Assembly: GCF_000799735.1 (NCBI RefSeq) | Contig: NZ_JUHH01000001.1 | Coordinates: forward strand, 806,001-870,000 | Origin: Methylotenera sp. G11 | Lineage (GTDB): Bacteria > Pseudomonadota > Gammaproteobacteria > Burkholderiales > Methylophilaceae | Direction: 5' to 3' | Length of the DNA: 64,000 nt | In this document: positions 53,618 to 64,000 of the stretch, piece after piece | Layout: each line of letters starts with the position of its first letter | Position numbering within the stretch: position 1 is the stretch's first letter | Notes under the pieces: generated by a model | The model's database searches: none | Told to the model about the DNA's origin: nothing | What the model saw: the letters and a program-made list of their open reading frames with translations, nothing else | Translations under genes and position numbers: made by a program

Positions 53618-54753
53618 AAAGTTATGACATTTTCTGCAAGGTCGTCGACAACTTCGGCGACATCGGCGTGTGCTGGCGCCTGGCAAGACAACTTCGGGCA
53701 GAACATGGTATTAATATCCGCTTATGGATTGATGCATTAAATGTTGCCCAACAGCTTATTCCGGCATTGGATGTCACAGAAAGAATTCAAACCATTGAGG
53801 GCATCACCATCGCGGCATGGGATGCAAACACCAGATTCGAACAGGCATCCCCTGTAGTGATTGAAGCCTTTGGCTGCGAATTGCCATCGGACTATCTGGC
53901 GCTTATGCAAGCTGGCAATATCTGGATCAATCTGGAATACCTGTCAGCGGAGCCATGGGTCGAAGGATTTCATGCCCAACATTCAAAGCGCGGCAATCTG
54001 ACACGCCATTTCTTCTTTCCTGGCTTTACCCAGGCTACCGGCGGCCTGCTGCGTGAGCATGGCATGATTGAAAATAATCAGAAAATCGCTGCCAGCCGGC
54101 TGCTGCAACATGATTTTTTTCGACGGCTTGAAGTAACGCCGCCTGCAGAAAACAGCACCGAATTGAAAGTTTCGTTATTCAGCTACCCGCATGCGCCTAT
54201 TCATGAGTTATTGAACGCAATGGCAGAAAGCAGCCGGCGCATTGTCTGTTATGTTCCCGCAACCAGCATCCTGCCCAAGATCGCAGACTTTTTCGGCAAA
54301 GCATTTATCACGGCGGGAGAGCGTCTCACCCATAAAAACCTAAGCCTGCAAGTACTGCCATTCCTGAGCCAGGCCGATTACGACAGCCTGCTGACGATCT
54401 GCGATATCAACTTCGTGCGCGGTGAAGATAGCTGGATACGCGCGATCTGGGCTGGCAGGCCTTTTATCTGGCAGCCTTACCGGCAAGCCGAAGACACGCA
54501 CATGGTTAAACTCAACGCTTTTCTCGATGTGTTTTATACAGGCTGCGCGGAGAACGCCAGGCAGGCCGCCATTAACCTGCATCGCGCATGGGCGTCGGAA
54601 CAACTCAGCGTATCAGGCTGGCAGGATTACCTGGGCAATATCGACACACTTGGAATATTTGCAGCACAGCAGGCCGACAGGCTGGCCCTGCAGCCGGACC
54701 TGGCAACTAACTTGGTGATTTATATTGAAAAATTACATCACAATAATATATAA
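53614..54753 (+). CDS. earP: EF-P arginine rhamnosyltransferase EarP
   Basis: Transfers rhamnose from dTDP-rhamnose to Arg32 of elongation factor P. 379 residues of the DUF2331/EarP family. The catalytic Asp pair is in KVVDNFGDIGVCWRL at residues 12 and 16. The C-terminal nucleotide-sugar site contains NFVRGEDSWIRAIWAGRPFIWQPY. It directly precedes efp with a 43-bp gap, and that efp has Arg at the modified position. The rhamnose synthesis genes are not in the window. Confidence 0.95.
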   Translation: MKSYDIFCKVVDNFGDIGVCWRLARQLRAEHGINIRLWIDALNVAQQLIPALDVTERIQTIEGITIAAWDANTRFEQASPVVIEAFGCELPSDYLALMQAGNIWINLEYLSAEPWVEGFHAQHSKRGNLTRHFFFPGFTQATGGLLREHGMIENNQKIAASRLLQHDFFRRLEVTPPAENSTELKVSLFSYPHAPIHELLNAMAESSRRIVCYVPATSILPKIADFFGKAFITAGERLTHKNLSLQVLPFLSQADYDSLLTICDINFVRGEDSWIRAIWAGRPFIWQPYRQAEDTHMVKLNAFLDVFYTGCAENARQAAINLHRAWASEQLSVSGWQDYLGNIDTLGIFAAQQADRLALQPDLATNLVIYIEKLHHNNI

Positions 54754-54796
54754 TGCCCGGTTTTACGCATGTCCCCTTTAATTTGTAAGGCAACCT

Positions 54797-55357
54797 ATGA
54801 AAACAGCACAAGAACTCCGCGTTGGTAACGTGATTATGGTAGGCAACGATCCGCTCGTTGTTGTGAAAACAGAGTACAACAAATCTGGCCGTAACTCTGC
54901 CGTAGTTAAAATGAAATTCAAAAACCTGCTCACTGAAACCCCTAGCGAGAACGTGTACAACGCTGGCGACAAGTTTGAAGTTGTGATCCTGGATAAAAAA
55001 GAAGTGACTTACTCATACTTCGCTGACCCGGCTTATGTATTCATGGATGCTGACTACAACCAATACGACGTTGACGGCGAATACATGGCTGACGTTCTGC
55101 CATTCCTGGAAGACGGTTTGGCTGCTGACCTGCGTTTTTACAACGATAAAGCGATCTCAGTTGAAATCGCGAACTCAGTCGTGCGTGAAATCACTTACAC
55201 AGAACCAGCAGTTAAAGGCGACACTTCAGGCAAAGTGCTGAAACCAGCGAAGATCGCCACTGGTTTTGAAGTAGCGGTGCCTTTATTTGTGAGCCAAGGC
55301 GACAAAATCGAGATCGACACCCGTACCGGCGAATACAAAAACCGCGTAATGAAATAA
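54797..55357 (+). CDS. efp: Elongation factor P, Arg32 (EarP) type
   Basis: 186 residues. Helps the ribosome make proline-rich sequences. The modification site is Arg32 in [13 protein letters not shown], whereas EpmA-type EF-P has Lys there. This matches the adjacent EarP gene. The usual three-domain layout ends at [10 protein letters not shown] strong terminator follows at 55399. Confidence 0.97.
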   Translation: MKTAQELRVGNVIMVGNDPLVVVKTEYNKSGRNSAVVKMKFKNLLTETPSENVYNAGDKFEVVILDKKEVTYSYFADPAYVFMDADYNQYDVDGEYMADVLPFLEDGLAADLRFYNDKAISVEIANSVVREITYTEPAVKGDTSGKVLKPAKIATGFEVAVPLFVSQGDKIEIDTRTGEYKNRVMK

Positions 55358-55398
55358 GCCTGATCGCATTTTTACCCGCTGCAGTCAGGTAAAAACTC

Positions 55399-55427
55399 AA
55401 AAAAGGGAGCAAACAGCTCCCTTTTTT
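55399..55427 (+). terminator. Rho-independent terminator of efp
   Basis: AAAAAAGGGAGC and GCTCCCTTTTTT pair perfectly around an AAACA loop and end in a T-run, 41 bp after the efp stop. It should be the end of the greB-earP-efp transcript. Confidence 0.9.
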
Positions 55428-55481
55428 TATGCCTCATAAAATCAAAATGGCGTTAAGATAGTATTGTTCCACCAATTAATC

Positions 55482-55593
55482 TGTCATTCCCGCGCAGGCG
55501 GGAATCTAGTCAAGGTAGTGGTCACGAATAGTTGTTTATCGAAACAACGCTAATATTCACGTAGCCTGGATACCAGCCTGCACTGGTATGACA
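55482..55593. repeat. REP-type inverted pair upstream of rpiA
   Basis: Two 28-nt units (55482-55509 and 55566-55593) in inverted orientation match at 22 of 28 positions. Each unit has its own small hairpin (TCCCGC-GCAG-GCGGGA in the left one) and the ends read TGTCAT and its complement. Four of the six differences are two compensatory pairs that keep the hairpins intact. The 56-nt spacer is unrelated to other repeats here. Confidence 0.85.
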
Positions 55594-55717
55594 AGGTGAA
55601 TTGCCACCTTGTGGCAAGTGAGGGTACTCTAGGGTACGAATAAGCAAGATGAGCCAAATCATCGGGTTATTTAAAAGAATAGTGATATCAAAAATAAAAA
55701 CCACCAGGAGAAGAGCA

Positions 55718-56404
55718 ATGAACGACAAACAACTGGTTGCACTACAAGCAGCAAAATACGTTAAGAATGATATGGTGGTAGGCCTGGGCACAGGCTCGAC
55801 AGCCAATTACTTCATCGACGAACTGGCGCGTCTATCCCGTGAAGATGGCCTGAAAGTGACCACTGTCGCAAGCTCCACCATCAGCGCCCAGCGGGCGCAA
55901 TCGCTGAACCTGCCGATTGTTGCACTCGAACATATACGCCAGATCGATCTGTACGTTGACGGTGCAGATGAGATCACCCCGGATAAAACCCTGCTTAAAG
56001 GCCGCGGCAGCGACCTGGTGAAAGAGAAACTGCTGGCAAAAGCCGCTACGGAGTTTATTGCCGTGGCTGATTCCAGCAAACTGGTCAGTTATATCGGGCA
56101 GAACTTTGTGATCCCTATCGAGGTCATTCCGTTTGCCTGGCAACTCGCCAGGAAGAACCTTGAAGATATTGGCGCACAAGGCGACCTGCGCCCGAACGCA
56201 GCCAAGGACGGTTTCTGGATAACCTCTCATGGCAGCTATGTGCTGGATATGAAATTTGACAGGAGCCTGGATGCAGCAACCCTGAATACTCTCATCAACA
56301 ACACACCCGGCGTTGTTGAGCATGGCATTTTCTATAAACTTGCCGATACCGTACTGATTGCCGATAACGGCATTGTCAGTGAATATCAGGCAACCGAGCA
56401 CTAA
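55718..56404 (+). CDS. rpiA: Ribose-5-phosphate isomerase A
   Basis: 228 residues from the ATG at 55718, which is preceded by AGGAGAAG; the frame is open further upstream from 55649. It interconverts ribose 5-phosphate and ribulose 5-phosphate, a step used by the ribulose monophosphate cycle as well as the pentose phosphate pathway. Substrate-binding GLGTGSTANYFID is near residue 24, and the catalytic region is YVDGADEITPDKTLLKGRGSDLVKEK. The mltF-like gene begins just after its stop. Confidence 0.95.
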   Translation: MNDKQLVALQAAKYVKNDMVVGLGTGSTANYFIDELARLSREDGLKVTTVASSTISAQRAQSLNLPIVALEHIRQIDLYVDGADEITPDKTLLKGRGSDLVKEKLLAKAATEFIAVADSSKLVSYIGQNFVIPIEVIPFAWQLARKNLEDIGAQGDLRPNAAKDGFWITSHGSYVLDMKFDRSLDAATLNTLINNTPGVVEHGIFYKLADTVLIADNGIVSEYQATEH

Positions 56405-56406
56405 CA

Positions 56407-57846
56407 TTGATTTTTTCAATTCAAGATAAACCGTTGATACGTTTATTTTCTATTCAGCCGTTTTTGATCCTGGCGCTGACAGTGCTGGCAGGCTGCAAGC
56501 CTGCCGACCCTATCAGCAGCCTGCCTCCAGTAAATCCGGCTAAAAAAGAAATTGTCTTCGTCTCGCATAACGGCCCAACTACCTATTATTTAAACAGCGA
56601 TAACCAGCCGGCGGGAATTGAGTACGATCTGGCAAAACTATTCGTAGATGAATATTACCCTGGCTATGAAACCCGCTTTACACTGGTCAACAGCATCAGC
56701 GATGTAATCCCCAGCCTGCTGAAGAACAAAGCGCATATCGCCGCCGCCAACCTGACCGTCACGCACCTGCGTGAACATCTGGTGTTATTTTCCACACCAT
56801 ACCAGGAAACACAGCAGCAGTTGATTTTTAACAGTGAGGTGAATAAAAAGCCCAAAAGCCTGGCAGACCTCAAAGACAGAAAAATTGTGGTGCCGGAAGG
56901 CACCAGCTACGCAGAGCGGCTAGCAGAGCTGCAGAAAAAGCAGCCCACGCTGCATTGGCATACCGAAAAACATACCAACACAGAATCGCTGTTGGAGGAA
57001 GTGGCAGACGGTGTACTTGATTTCACCGTTGCCGATAACTACATCGCAGCCCTGATGCAGAACTACTACCCCAATCTGGATGTCGCCCTGCCGATAGGCC
57101 CTGCCGACAAGATCGCCTGGGGCATGTCCAAAAACGCAGACCCGCTACTGGTTAAGAACGTCAATGCTTTTTTCAGCAAAATCAAAAAAGATGGCACGCT
57201 GCGCAATCTGCTTGATCGCTACTATGGGCATAACGAGCGCCTGAACACGCTGGATGTCACCACGTTCCTCAATCGCAGCAACACCCTGCTGCCAAAATAC
57301 ATTCACCTGTTCAAGCAGGCACAGGACATCACCGGACTGGACTGGCGCCTGCTGGCCGCAGTCAGCTACAGGGAGTCTCACTGGGATACTTACAACACCT
57401 CGCCGACCAATGTGCGAGGTTTGATGATGCTGACAGAAAGCACGGCAGACCTGATGGGGGTCACCGACCGGCTGGACCCCAAGCAGAGCATCCCGGCTGG
57501 CGCTAAGTACATCATGAAGCTCAAGGACACGGTTCCGGAGCGCATTGCGGAACCTGACAGAACTTATATGGCGCTGGCAGCCTACAATATCGGCTATGCG
57601 CATGTTGAAGATGCGCGCGTGCTGGCAAAACGGCTGGGCCTGAATCCCGACAGCTGGGCAGACGTCAAGAAAACACTGGTACTGCTCAAGAACCCGGACT
57701 ACTTCACTACGCTCAAATATGGCTATGCCAGCGGCGGCGCACCTGTGGTTTTTGTCGAGTCCGTGCGCAGCTATCAGCGTATTTTAGAAAAATACCAGCC
57801 CGAGCATAACACCGATATATATAAGCTCAGGATTGCTCGCAATTAA
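56407..57846 (+). CDS. mltF: MltF-type membrane-bound lytic transglycosylase
   Basis: 479 residues from a TTG at 56407 (a TTG at 56434 is the alternative; no ATG precedes the lipobox LTVLAGC). A predicted lipoprotein. The N-terminal solute-binding-like domain (GIEYDLAKLFVDEYYPG to ADNYIAALMQNYYPN) is followed by an SLT domain with the catalytic Glu in AAVSYRESHWDTYNTSP and NVRGLMMLTESTADLMGV. It cleaves peptidoglycan glycan strands at the outer membrane side. It starts just after rpiA and precedes the cupin-VanX gene. Confidence 0.9.
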   Translation: MIFSIQDKPLIRLFSIQPFLILALTVLAGCKPADPISSLPPVNPAKKEIVFVSHNGPTTYYLNSDNQPAGIEYDLAKLFVDEYYPGYETRFTLVNSISDVIPSLLKNKAHIAAANLTVTHLREHLVLFSTPYQETQQQLIFNSEVNKKPKSLADLKDRKIVVPEGTSYAERLAELQKKQPTLHWHTEKHTNTESLLEEVADGVLDFTVADNYIAALMQNYYPNLDVALPIGPADKIAWGMSKNADPLLVKNVNAFFSKIKKDGTLRNLLDRYYGHNERLNTLDVTTFLNRSNTLLPKYIHLFKQAQDITGLDWRLLAAVSYRESHWDTYNTSPTNVRGLMMLTESTADLMGVTDRLDPKQSIPAGAKYIMKLKDTVPERIAEPDRTYMALAAYNIGYAHVEDARVLAKRLGLNPDSWADVKKTLVLLKNPDYFTTLKYGYASGGAPVVFVESVRSYQRILEKYQPEHNTDIYKLRIARN

Positions 57847-57875
57847 CCATTTTCAATAGAAAGCGCGTTCCAGCC

Positions 57876-58922
57876 ATGCCACCAGACATCCTCCCTCTGC
57901 GCTTTTCTCGTGCCATGGCCACGGCAGCTTTTCTGACAGCGGCGTTTTTAACGACGGGCGCGATGCTGCACCCAGTCAGCGCCATCGCTGATGATTACCC
58001 GCACATGCAGATACTGCTGGAAACAGGACAGACCATTGCCGGAGAGCCGCTTGCATACCCGCCAGGACAGGCAAAAGTGACCTCTGCCATCATTACCATC
58101 CCGCCCGGAAAGTCTACCGGCTGGCATAAGCACAAGGTGCCGCTCGTAGCCTATATGTTAGCCGGTGAACTGGAAACGGAGTACGCTGATGGCAGGCGGG
58201 TCCAGTTAAAACAGGGGCAGGCGCTGATGGAAGCAATCTCCGTATCACATATAGGCGCAAACCTGGGCTCAAGCCCGGCGCAATTCTTTGTTGCATTCCT
58301 GGGAGCCGATCACGCTGACTACACTGAAATCACGAATGCTCCGACCACGCCACCGGCAACCCCTGATGCAACAGCCAGCGTCGACCTGGTTGACCTGGCT
58401 GCATTCGATAAACGCCTGCAACTGGACATCCGCTACGCCACGGCCAATAACTTTATGGCAAAACCTTTATACCCAGTCGCCCGCGCAATGCTGCAGCGCC
58501 CTGCTGCCGAGGCCCTGCGCAAAGCCCATGACAGGCTGCACGCTGCCGGCTACGGCCTGATCGTGTTTGATGCTTACCGGCCATGGCAGGTGACGCGTGA
58601 GATGTGGGATCAACACCCGATGGACCGGCCGTACCTGTCAGACCCGCTCAAAGGTTCACGCCATAACCGCGGCTGCGCAATAGACCTCACGCTATATGAT
58701 CTGAAAACAGGTAAAGAAGTCACCATGCCCAGCACTTATGATGAATTCACCGAGCGTGCCCACCCGGATTACAAGGGAGGCACGCCCGAACAAAGAAAAT
58801 TGAGGGACCTGCTGAGATCGGCAATGGAAGCCGAAGGGTTTACGGTATACCGCAATGAATGGTGGCACTTTGACTATAACGGCTGGGAGGCTTATCCAGT
58901 GCTGAATCAGCCATTGCAATAA
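57876..58922 (+). CDS. Exported cupin-VanX (D-Ala-D-Ala dipeptidase) fusion
   Basis: 348 residues. A signal-like N-terminus (MATAAFLTAAFLTTGAMLHPVSAIA) precedes a cupin domain at about residues 60-150, with HKHKVPLVAYMLAGELETEY and a later His in SVSHIGANLG. A linker rich in Thr/Pro (TTPPATPDATA) leads to a VanX-type zinc dipeptidase from about residue 175. Its signature SRHNRGCAIDLTLYD holds the zinc His and Asp, EWWHFDY holds the catalytic Glu and zinc His, and AYRPWQ holds the Arg. It would hydrolyse D-Ala-D-Ala or related peptides in the periplasm. It follows the MltF-type gene by 29 bp. Confidence 0.87.
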   Translation: MPPDILPLRFSRAMATAAFLTAAFLTTGAMLHPVSAIADDYPHMQILLETGQTIAGEPLAYPPGQAKVTSAIITIPPGKSTGWHKHKVPLVAYMLAGELETEYADGRRVQLKQGQALMEAISVSHIGANLGSSPAQFFVAFLGADHADYTEITNAPTTPPATPDATASVDLVDLAAFDKRLQLDIRYATANNFMAKPLYPVARAMLQRPAAEALRKAHDRLHAAGYGLIVFDAYRPWQVTREMWDQHPMDRPYLSDPLKGSRHNRGCAIDLTLYDLKTGKEVTMPSTYDEFTERAHPDYKGGTPEQRKLRDLLRSAMEAEGFTVYRNEWWHFDYNGWEAYPVLNQPLQ

Positions 58923-58957
58923 GGCTGAATAAACCACTGCTTTGCTTAAACCATCAT

Positions 58958-58988
58958 CCTGTTTAAACCGCAGTCTGGTTTAAACAGG
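58958..58988. terminator. Perfect hairpin between convergent genes
   Basis: CCTGTTTAAACC and GGTTTAAACAGG form a perfect 12-bp stem with a 7-nt loop, 36 bp beyond the cupin-VanX stop and 42 bp from the opposing hydrolase stop. A shared terminator is likely, although no clean T-run follows. Confidence 0.55.
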
Positions 58989-59029
58989 GGTTGGATTTAA
59001 AAGTTTCAATTCAGAATTTTAAATCCAGG

Positions 59030-59629
59030 CTAGTTCAAGTCATCAACAGTATCGACAATCGCCGCGTATAAATCACGGGTAGATGCAATCGCGCCATCCT
59101 GCACTTCCTGCGCAGACAAAACTTTACCGTTGGCCGCCTGCAGCGGGCGCGTCGCGGTGGCAGCTGCAACAATCGTCACGGAATATCCAAGGTTGAAGCC
59201 GCCATGTGCCGTTGAATTAATGCACATGTGCGTCATGAAACCCGCCAGCACAATATTTTTGATACCCAATGCCTTCAACTGCTGATCAAGGTCAGTAGCC
59301 ACGAACGAATTCGGGTAGTTTTTCGTAATCACCGTTTCTCCGGCAACAGGTGCTACCTCATCGCAGATGGCGCCGATTTCCGCAGAAACATCATAAGGTG
59401 AGCCAACGCCGGCATCATGCCGGATATGGATAACGGGTATTTTATACTCGCGGGCTTTGGCCAGCAGCTTGCGCGCCTCCAGGATGGCGGCTTCAACATC
59501 TGTCAGCTGCATCAGGCCTTTTCTGTAGGTATTCTGGCAATCGATCATTACCAGGGCAGACTCTTGTAACGGCGCAGGTGCCAAGCCCAAACCGACAATT
59601 TCACGTAAAGTTTTTGATGCAGTAGTCAT
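59030..59629 (-). CDS. Isochorismatase-family cysteine hydrolase
   Basis: 199 residues from the ATG at 59629, which has GGAG six bases upstream; the longer open frame starts at a TTG. The catalytic triad is visible: Asp in VMIDCQNTY, Lys in VITKNYPNSF and Cys in GFMTHMCINSTAHGG. The cis-peptide region precedes the Cys. Members hydrolyse isochorismate, nicotinamide or other amides; the substrate is not clear. It lies 42 bp upstream of serS and is read in the opposite sense to the cupin-VanX gene. Confidence 0.88.
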   Translation of the reverse strand: MTTASKTLREIVGLGLAPAPLQESALVMIDCQNTYRKGLMQLTDVEAAILEARKLLAKAREYKIPVIHIRHDAGVGSPYDVSAEIGAICDEVAPVAGETVITKNYPNSFVATDLDQQLKALGIKNIVLAGFMTHMCINSTAHGGFNLGYSVTIVAAATATRPLQAANGKVLSAQEVQDGAIASTRDLYAAIVDTVDDLN

Positions 59630-59671
59630 GACACGCTCCAAAGCATAATGGCTAGTATGTAAATCTTAAAA

Positions 59672-61119
<1,448 letters not shown>

Positions 61120-61162
61120 TTGCAAAGATTTCTGCATCTGCTTATAGCGATTGAGTGTTAAT

Positions 61163-62470
61163 TTATTTTTTCGCTTTTTTATCCAACTCACGCAAATGCG
61201 CCAATTTTTCCGCTATTTTACCTTCTAAGCCACGCGGTGTGGGCACATAAAACTGCGGCGGCGGTAATTCATCCGGGAAGTAGCTCTCACCGGCAGCATA
61301 GGCTTCCGGTTCGTTATGTGCATAACGGTATTCTTTGCCGTAATCCAATGCCTTCATCAGCTTGGTCGGGGCGTTACGCAAGTGCAGCGGCACCGGCCGC
61401 GACTTGTCCTGCGCCACAAAGGCCTTGGCCTGGTTATATGCCATATAGGCCGCATTGCTCTTGGCAGCCACTGCCAGGTAAATGACGGCATTCGACAGTG
61501 CCAGCTCGCCCTCCGGCGAACCCAGCCGTTCATAGATCTGGCAGGCCTCAAGCGCCATGGTCTGTGCACGCGGGTCGGCAATGCCGATATCCTCAACCGC
61601 CATACGCACGATGCGGCGCCCTAGGTATAACGGGTCGGCGCCGCCATCGATCATGCGTAAAAACCAGTACAAAGCTGCATCGGGATTGGAGCCGCGCACG
61701 GATTTATGCAAGGCGGAAATCTGGTCGTAAAACGCTTCACCGCCTTTGTCAAAGCGGCGCAGTTTGCTTGCCATCGTGGTCTGCAGAAAGGCTTCGTCTA
61801 TCTCGGTAACGCCTGCGCCCTGCGCCGCATTGAACAAGCCTTCGGCAAAATTAAGCAGGCGCCTGGCATCGCCATCCGCATACGCCAGCACTTGTTCACG
61901 CACGGCGTCGGTCAGCGTCACCTGGCTGGCAACCAGTTGCTGGGCACGATCAAGCAATAAAGACAGTTCAGCCTCAGACAGCGCGCTAAGCACGAACACC
62001 TGCGCCCGGCTCAACAGCGCGCTGTTCACTTCAAACGACGGATTCTCGGTAGTCGCTCCGATAAAGGTAATCAGGCCGCTTTCAACAAACGGCAGAAAAG
62101 CATCCTGCTGGCCTTTATTGAAACGGTGAACTTCATCCACGAACAGAATGGTCTTGCGACCGTGCTGCTGCAAGGTAAGTTCTGCACGCTCCACAGCTTC
62201 GCGGATATCCTTAATGCCGGACAGCACCGCTGAGAGCGGGATGAATTCAGCATCCGCCGTATTGGCAATCAACCGCGCCAGCGTGGTTTTACCCACGCCA
62301 GGCGGCCCCCACAGTATCATCGAGGGCAGCTTGCCGGATTGAAACGCCAGGCGCAATGGCTTGCCGGCACCAAGCAGGTGCGATTGTCCGACTACTTCAT
62401 CCAGCGTTTTCGGGCGTAACCGTTCAGCAAGAGGCGCTTCCGGCGTGTTGGGAGCAAACAGGCTATTCAA
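61163..62470 (-). CDS. rarA: Replication-associated recombination ATPase RarA
   Basis: 435 residues of the RarA/MgsA/WRNIP1 family of clamp-loader-like AAA+ ATPases. They act at stalled forks. Walker A is [16 protein letters not shown] near residue 55, and Walker B is [20 protein letters not shown]. The tetramer-forming C-terminal region has [26 protein letters not shown]. It lies between lolA and serS, an order frequent in proteobacteria (ftsK-lolA-rarA-serS). Confidence 0.95.
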   Translation of the reverse strand: MNSLFAPNTPEAPLAERLRPKTLDEVVGQSHLLGAGKPLRLAFQSGKLPSMILWGPPGVGKTTLARLIANTADAEFIPLSAVLSGIKDIREAVERAELTLQQHGRKTILFVDEVHRFNKGQQDAFLPFVESGLITFIGATTENPSFEVNSALLSRAQVFVLSALSEAELSLLLDRAQQLVASQVTLTDAVREQVLAYADGDARRLLNFAEGLFNAAQGAGVTEIDEAFLQTTMASKLRRFDKGGEAFYDQISALHKSVRGSNPDAALYWFLRMIDGGADPLYLGRRIVRMAVEDIGIADPRAQTMALEACQIYERLGSPEGELALSNAVIYLAVAAKSNAAYMAYNQAKAFVAQDKSRPVPLHLRNAPTKLMKALDYGKEYRYAHNEPEAYAAGESYFPDELPPPQFYVPTPRGLEGKIAEKLAHLRELDKKAKK

Positions 62471-62493
62471 AATATGCGATACATTTCATTAAA

Positions 62494-62558
62494 ATTCAGC
62501 GTTCTATAACATTCAGCGCTCTATAAAGCCCGCTGTTCTTATATTCGGTGTTCTGTAG
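62494..62558. repeat. Short degenerate tandem repeat upstream of rarA
   Basis: Four tandem units of 15-17 nt: ATTCAGCGTTCTATAAC, ATTCAGCGCTCTATAAA, GCCCGCTGTTCTTAT and ATTCGGTGTTCTGTAG. They lie 24-88 bp before the rarA start in the lolA-rarA gap. The pattern resembles a minisatellite; no function is evident. Confidence 0.7.
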
Positions 62559-62612
62559 TGCAACCGTCACTCCCGCATGTGTCCTTGCAGCGCTTCAGCG
62601 TTCAGCAACCAT

Positions 62613-63257
62613 TTAGTCGCCGACGACATCCACCCCTTTAGGTGTTTTGAAAAGAAAGTTTTTCTCTTCAAGTGCGGCATTCACCTCAACCCCGGTAAAT
62701 ACAATCTTCGTCGTGTGTCCAAAACTGTCGATCAAAGACATTTCCTGGATTTTATTACCGCTGAAACCCATCAGTATCTTGTCAAAACCGGACTCTTTAT
62801 CATTTGGCGTTGCACTTACCCATTCCAGGTTGTCTTTACGAGGTGCGTTCGCCAACCTGAAAGTTTTGTCGATTGCCGCACCGCCCGCCAATAACGCAGC
62901 CGGGCTGGAACCGATGGATTTATCCAGGGACCGCACCGTCACCTGCGCCAGCTCAGTATCATACAGCCAGACCTGATTACCGTCGCTGATGATCTGCTGC
63001 TCATAAGGCTTGTGGTAATCCCACCTGAATTTATTAGGCCGCAGCAGCTGCATCTCGCCGTCAACTTCCTGCACCTTGCGTCCTTGCTTATCTGTCACCA
63101 CCTGATGAAAATTGGCACGCACGGACCTGGTCTGTTCATAAAATGCCTTGACGCTCGCCATGCCATCGGCAGATGCCGTTTGCGCTGCCAGCAGCAGCGG
63201 CAGCAATAGCAAAGGCACTATACTTTTAAAAGGCATTATGTTTTTAATACGTATCAT
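62613..63257 (-). CDS. lolA: Outer membrane lipoprotein carrier LolA
   Basis: 214 residues. Periplasmic chaperone that carries lipoproteins from LolCDE to LolB. The signal peptide is PLLLLPLLLAAQTASA. The mature part shows the half-barrel features FYEQTRSVRANFHQVV, LRPNKFRWDYHKPYEQQIISDGNQVWLYD and the C-terminal KTPKGVDVVGD. The ATG at 63257 has AGGA upstream (AGGAATTAAATG), so it is preferred to the ATG at 63236. It lies between ftsK and rarA. Confidence 0.95.
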   Translation of the reverse strand: MIRIKNIMPFKSIVPLLLLPLLLAAQTASADGMASVKAFYEQTRSVRANFHQVVTDKQGRKVQEVDGEMQLLRPNKFRWDYHKPYEQQIISDGNQVWLYDTELAQVTVRSLDKSIGSSPAALLAGGAAIDKTFRLANAPRKDNLEWVSATPNDKESGFDKILMGFSGNKIQEMSLIDSFGHTTKIVFTGVEVNAALEEKNFLFKTPKGVDVVGD

Positions 63258-63294
63258 TTAATTCCTAAAAATCTATTCAGTCTTCACAGACGCA

Positions 63295-64000
63295 TCAAGC
63301 TTCATGATGAGGTGCGAGCACCTCTCGATTGCCGTTGCTTTGCATGGCTGACACCAGACCCGCGCGCTCCATGTCTTCGATCAGCCGCGCTGCACGGTTA
63401 TAACCGATGCGCAGCTGTCGCTGCACAGATGAAATACTGGCCCGGCGCGTTTTCAGCACGATACCGACGGCTTCATCATAAAGCGGATCCACTTCAGCAC
63501 CGCCATCACTTGCGCTGCCGCCGGCAAAATCAGCGCCACCCTCTTCTGCCTCATTCGTCAGAATACCTTCGATGTAATTTGGTTCACCCTGTGCTTTAAG
63601 ATAGTTAACGACCTTATGTACTTCCTGGTCTGACACAAAAGCGCCATGGATACGCACCGGATAGCCTGTTCCCGGCGGCAGGTACAGCATATCCCCCTGC
63701 CCTAACAGCGCCTCGGCACCCATCTGATCCAGTATGGTGCGTGAGTCGATCTTGCTGGATACCTGAAACGCAATGCGCGTTGGGATATTGGCTTTGATCA
63801 GGCCGGTAATCACATCCACTGATGGCCGCTGCGTTGCCAGCACCAGGTGAATGCCGGATGCACGCGCTTTTTGTGCCAGTCGCGCAATCAGTTCTTCCAC
63901 CTTTTTACCGACCACCATCATCAGGTCGGCAAACTCATCGATTACCACCACGATCAATGGCATTTCATCCAATGGCTCGGGTTCATCCGGCGTCAGGCTG
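63295..64000 (-). CDS. ftsK: DNA translocase FtsK, C-terminal part
   Basis: The last about 235 residues; the frame is open to the right edge. Walker B is in [19 protein letters not shown], followed by the RecA-like segment [37 protein letters not shown]. An acidic/Gly linker ([21 protein letters not shown]) leads to the winged-helix gamma domain ([40 protein letters not shown]) that reads KOPS and activates XerCD. The stop is at 63295. Confidence 0.97.
   Translation of the reverse strand, partial: SLTPDEPEPLDEMPLIVVVIDEFADLMMVVGKKVEELIARLAQKARASGIHLVLATQRPSVDVITGLIKANIPTRIAFQVSSKIDSRTILDQMGAEALLGQGDMLYLPPGTGYPVRIHGAFVSDQEVHKVVNYLKAQGEPNYIEGILTNEAEEGGADFAGGSASDGGAEVDPLYDEAVGIVLKTRRASISSVQRQLRIGYNRAARLIEDMERAGLVSAMQSNGNREVLAPHHEA

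Overview
The window reads as chromosome of a betaproteobacterial methylotroph, most likely a Methylophilaceae member (Methylotenera/Methylophilus type). Pointers are a lanthanide-type PQQ methanol dehydrogenase (xoxF) with its own small cytochrome c, a dihydroxyacetone kinase pair, the EarP/Arg32 EF-P translation module, and a betaproteobacterial AddAB-like helicase-nuclease pair. The genus is inferred from gene content only. Gene density is high, base composition is even, and I see no prophage, CRISPR array, rRNA or tRNA.

Layout. 1-4.6 kb (minus): end-of-window dnaQ, rnhA, then the arginine genes argD, argF, argG. 4.9-9 kb (plus): a Rieske oxygenase, an EamA transporter, an unknown lipoprotein and a FUSC-type membrane protein. 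9-13 kb: a NarL-type two-component pair (minus) divergent from dhaL-dhaK (plus), then a YkgJ-type protein. 13.2-19.7 kb: glnE, acs, a small EamA protein, a small secreted protein and an orphan of unknown function. 19.9-26.2 kb: prfC, a YchJ-type protein, an unknown protein, then a Cpx-like envelope stress module (sensor, regulator, divergent CpxP/Spy-like gene) with a clean CpxR box. 26.4-39 kb: ABC-F ATPase, yhdP, nitrilase, tldD, a DUF2934 protein and mfd. 39-46.5 kb: envelope proteins, an acyltransferase, and the xoxF-cytochrome operon divergent from a sigma-54 activator. 46.6-52.6 kb: AddAB-like pair. 52.7-58.9 kb: greB, earP, efp, rpiA, a MltF-type transglycosylase and a cupin-VanX fusion. 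59-64 kb (minus): isochorismatase-like hydrolase, and the ftsK-lolA-rarA-serS run.

The most striking points are in the DNA rather than in gene names. (1) xoxF has a complete sigma-54 control region: a consensus -24/-12 promoter, an exact IHF consensus, and a 14-bp palindrome at enhancer distance, which also lies just in front of the divergent AcoR-like activator gene. (2) A 99-bp REP-type inverted pair sits in frame inside mfd and adds 33 codons. A second, diverged pair upstream of rpiA shows compensatory base changes within its hairpins. (3) Two gene junctions carry hairpins with identical 28-bp arms built on a 10-nt period and with unrelated loops. A third hairpin between argF and argG uses a different sequence with the same 10-nt design. 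(4) A predicted exported protein fuses a cupin to a VanX-type D-Ala-D-Ala dipeptidase.
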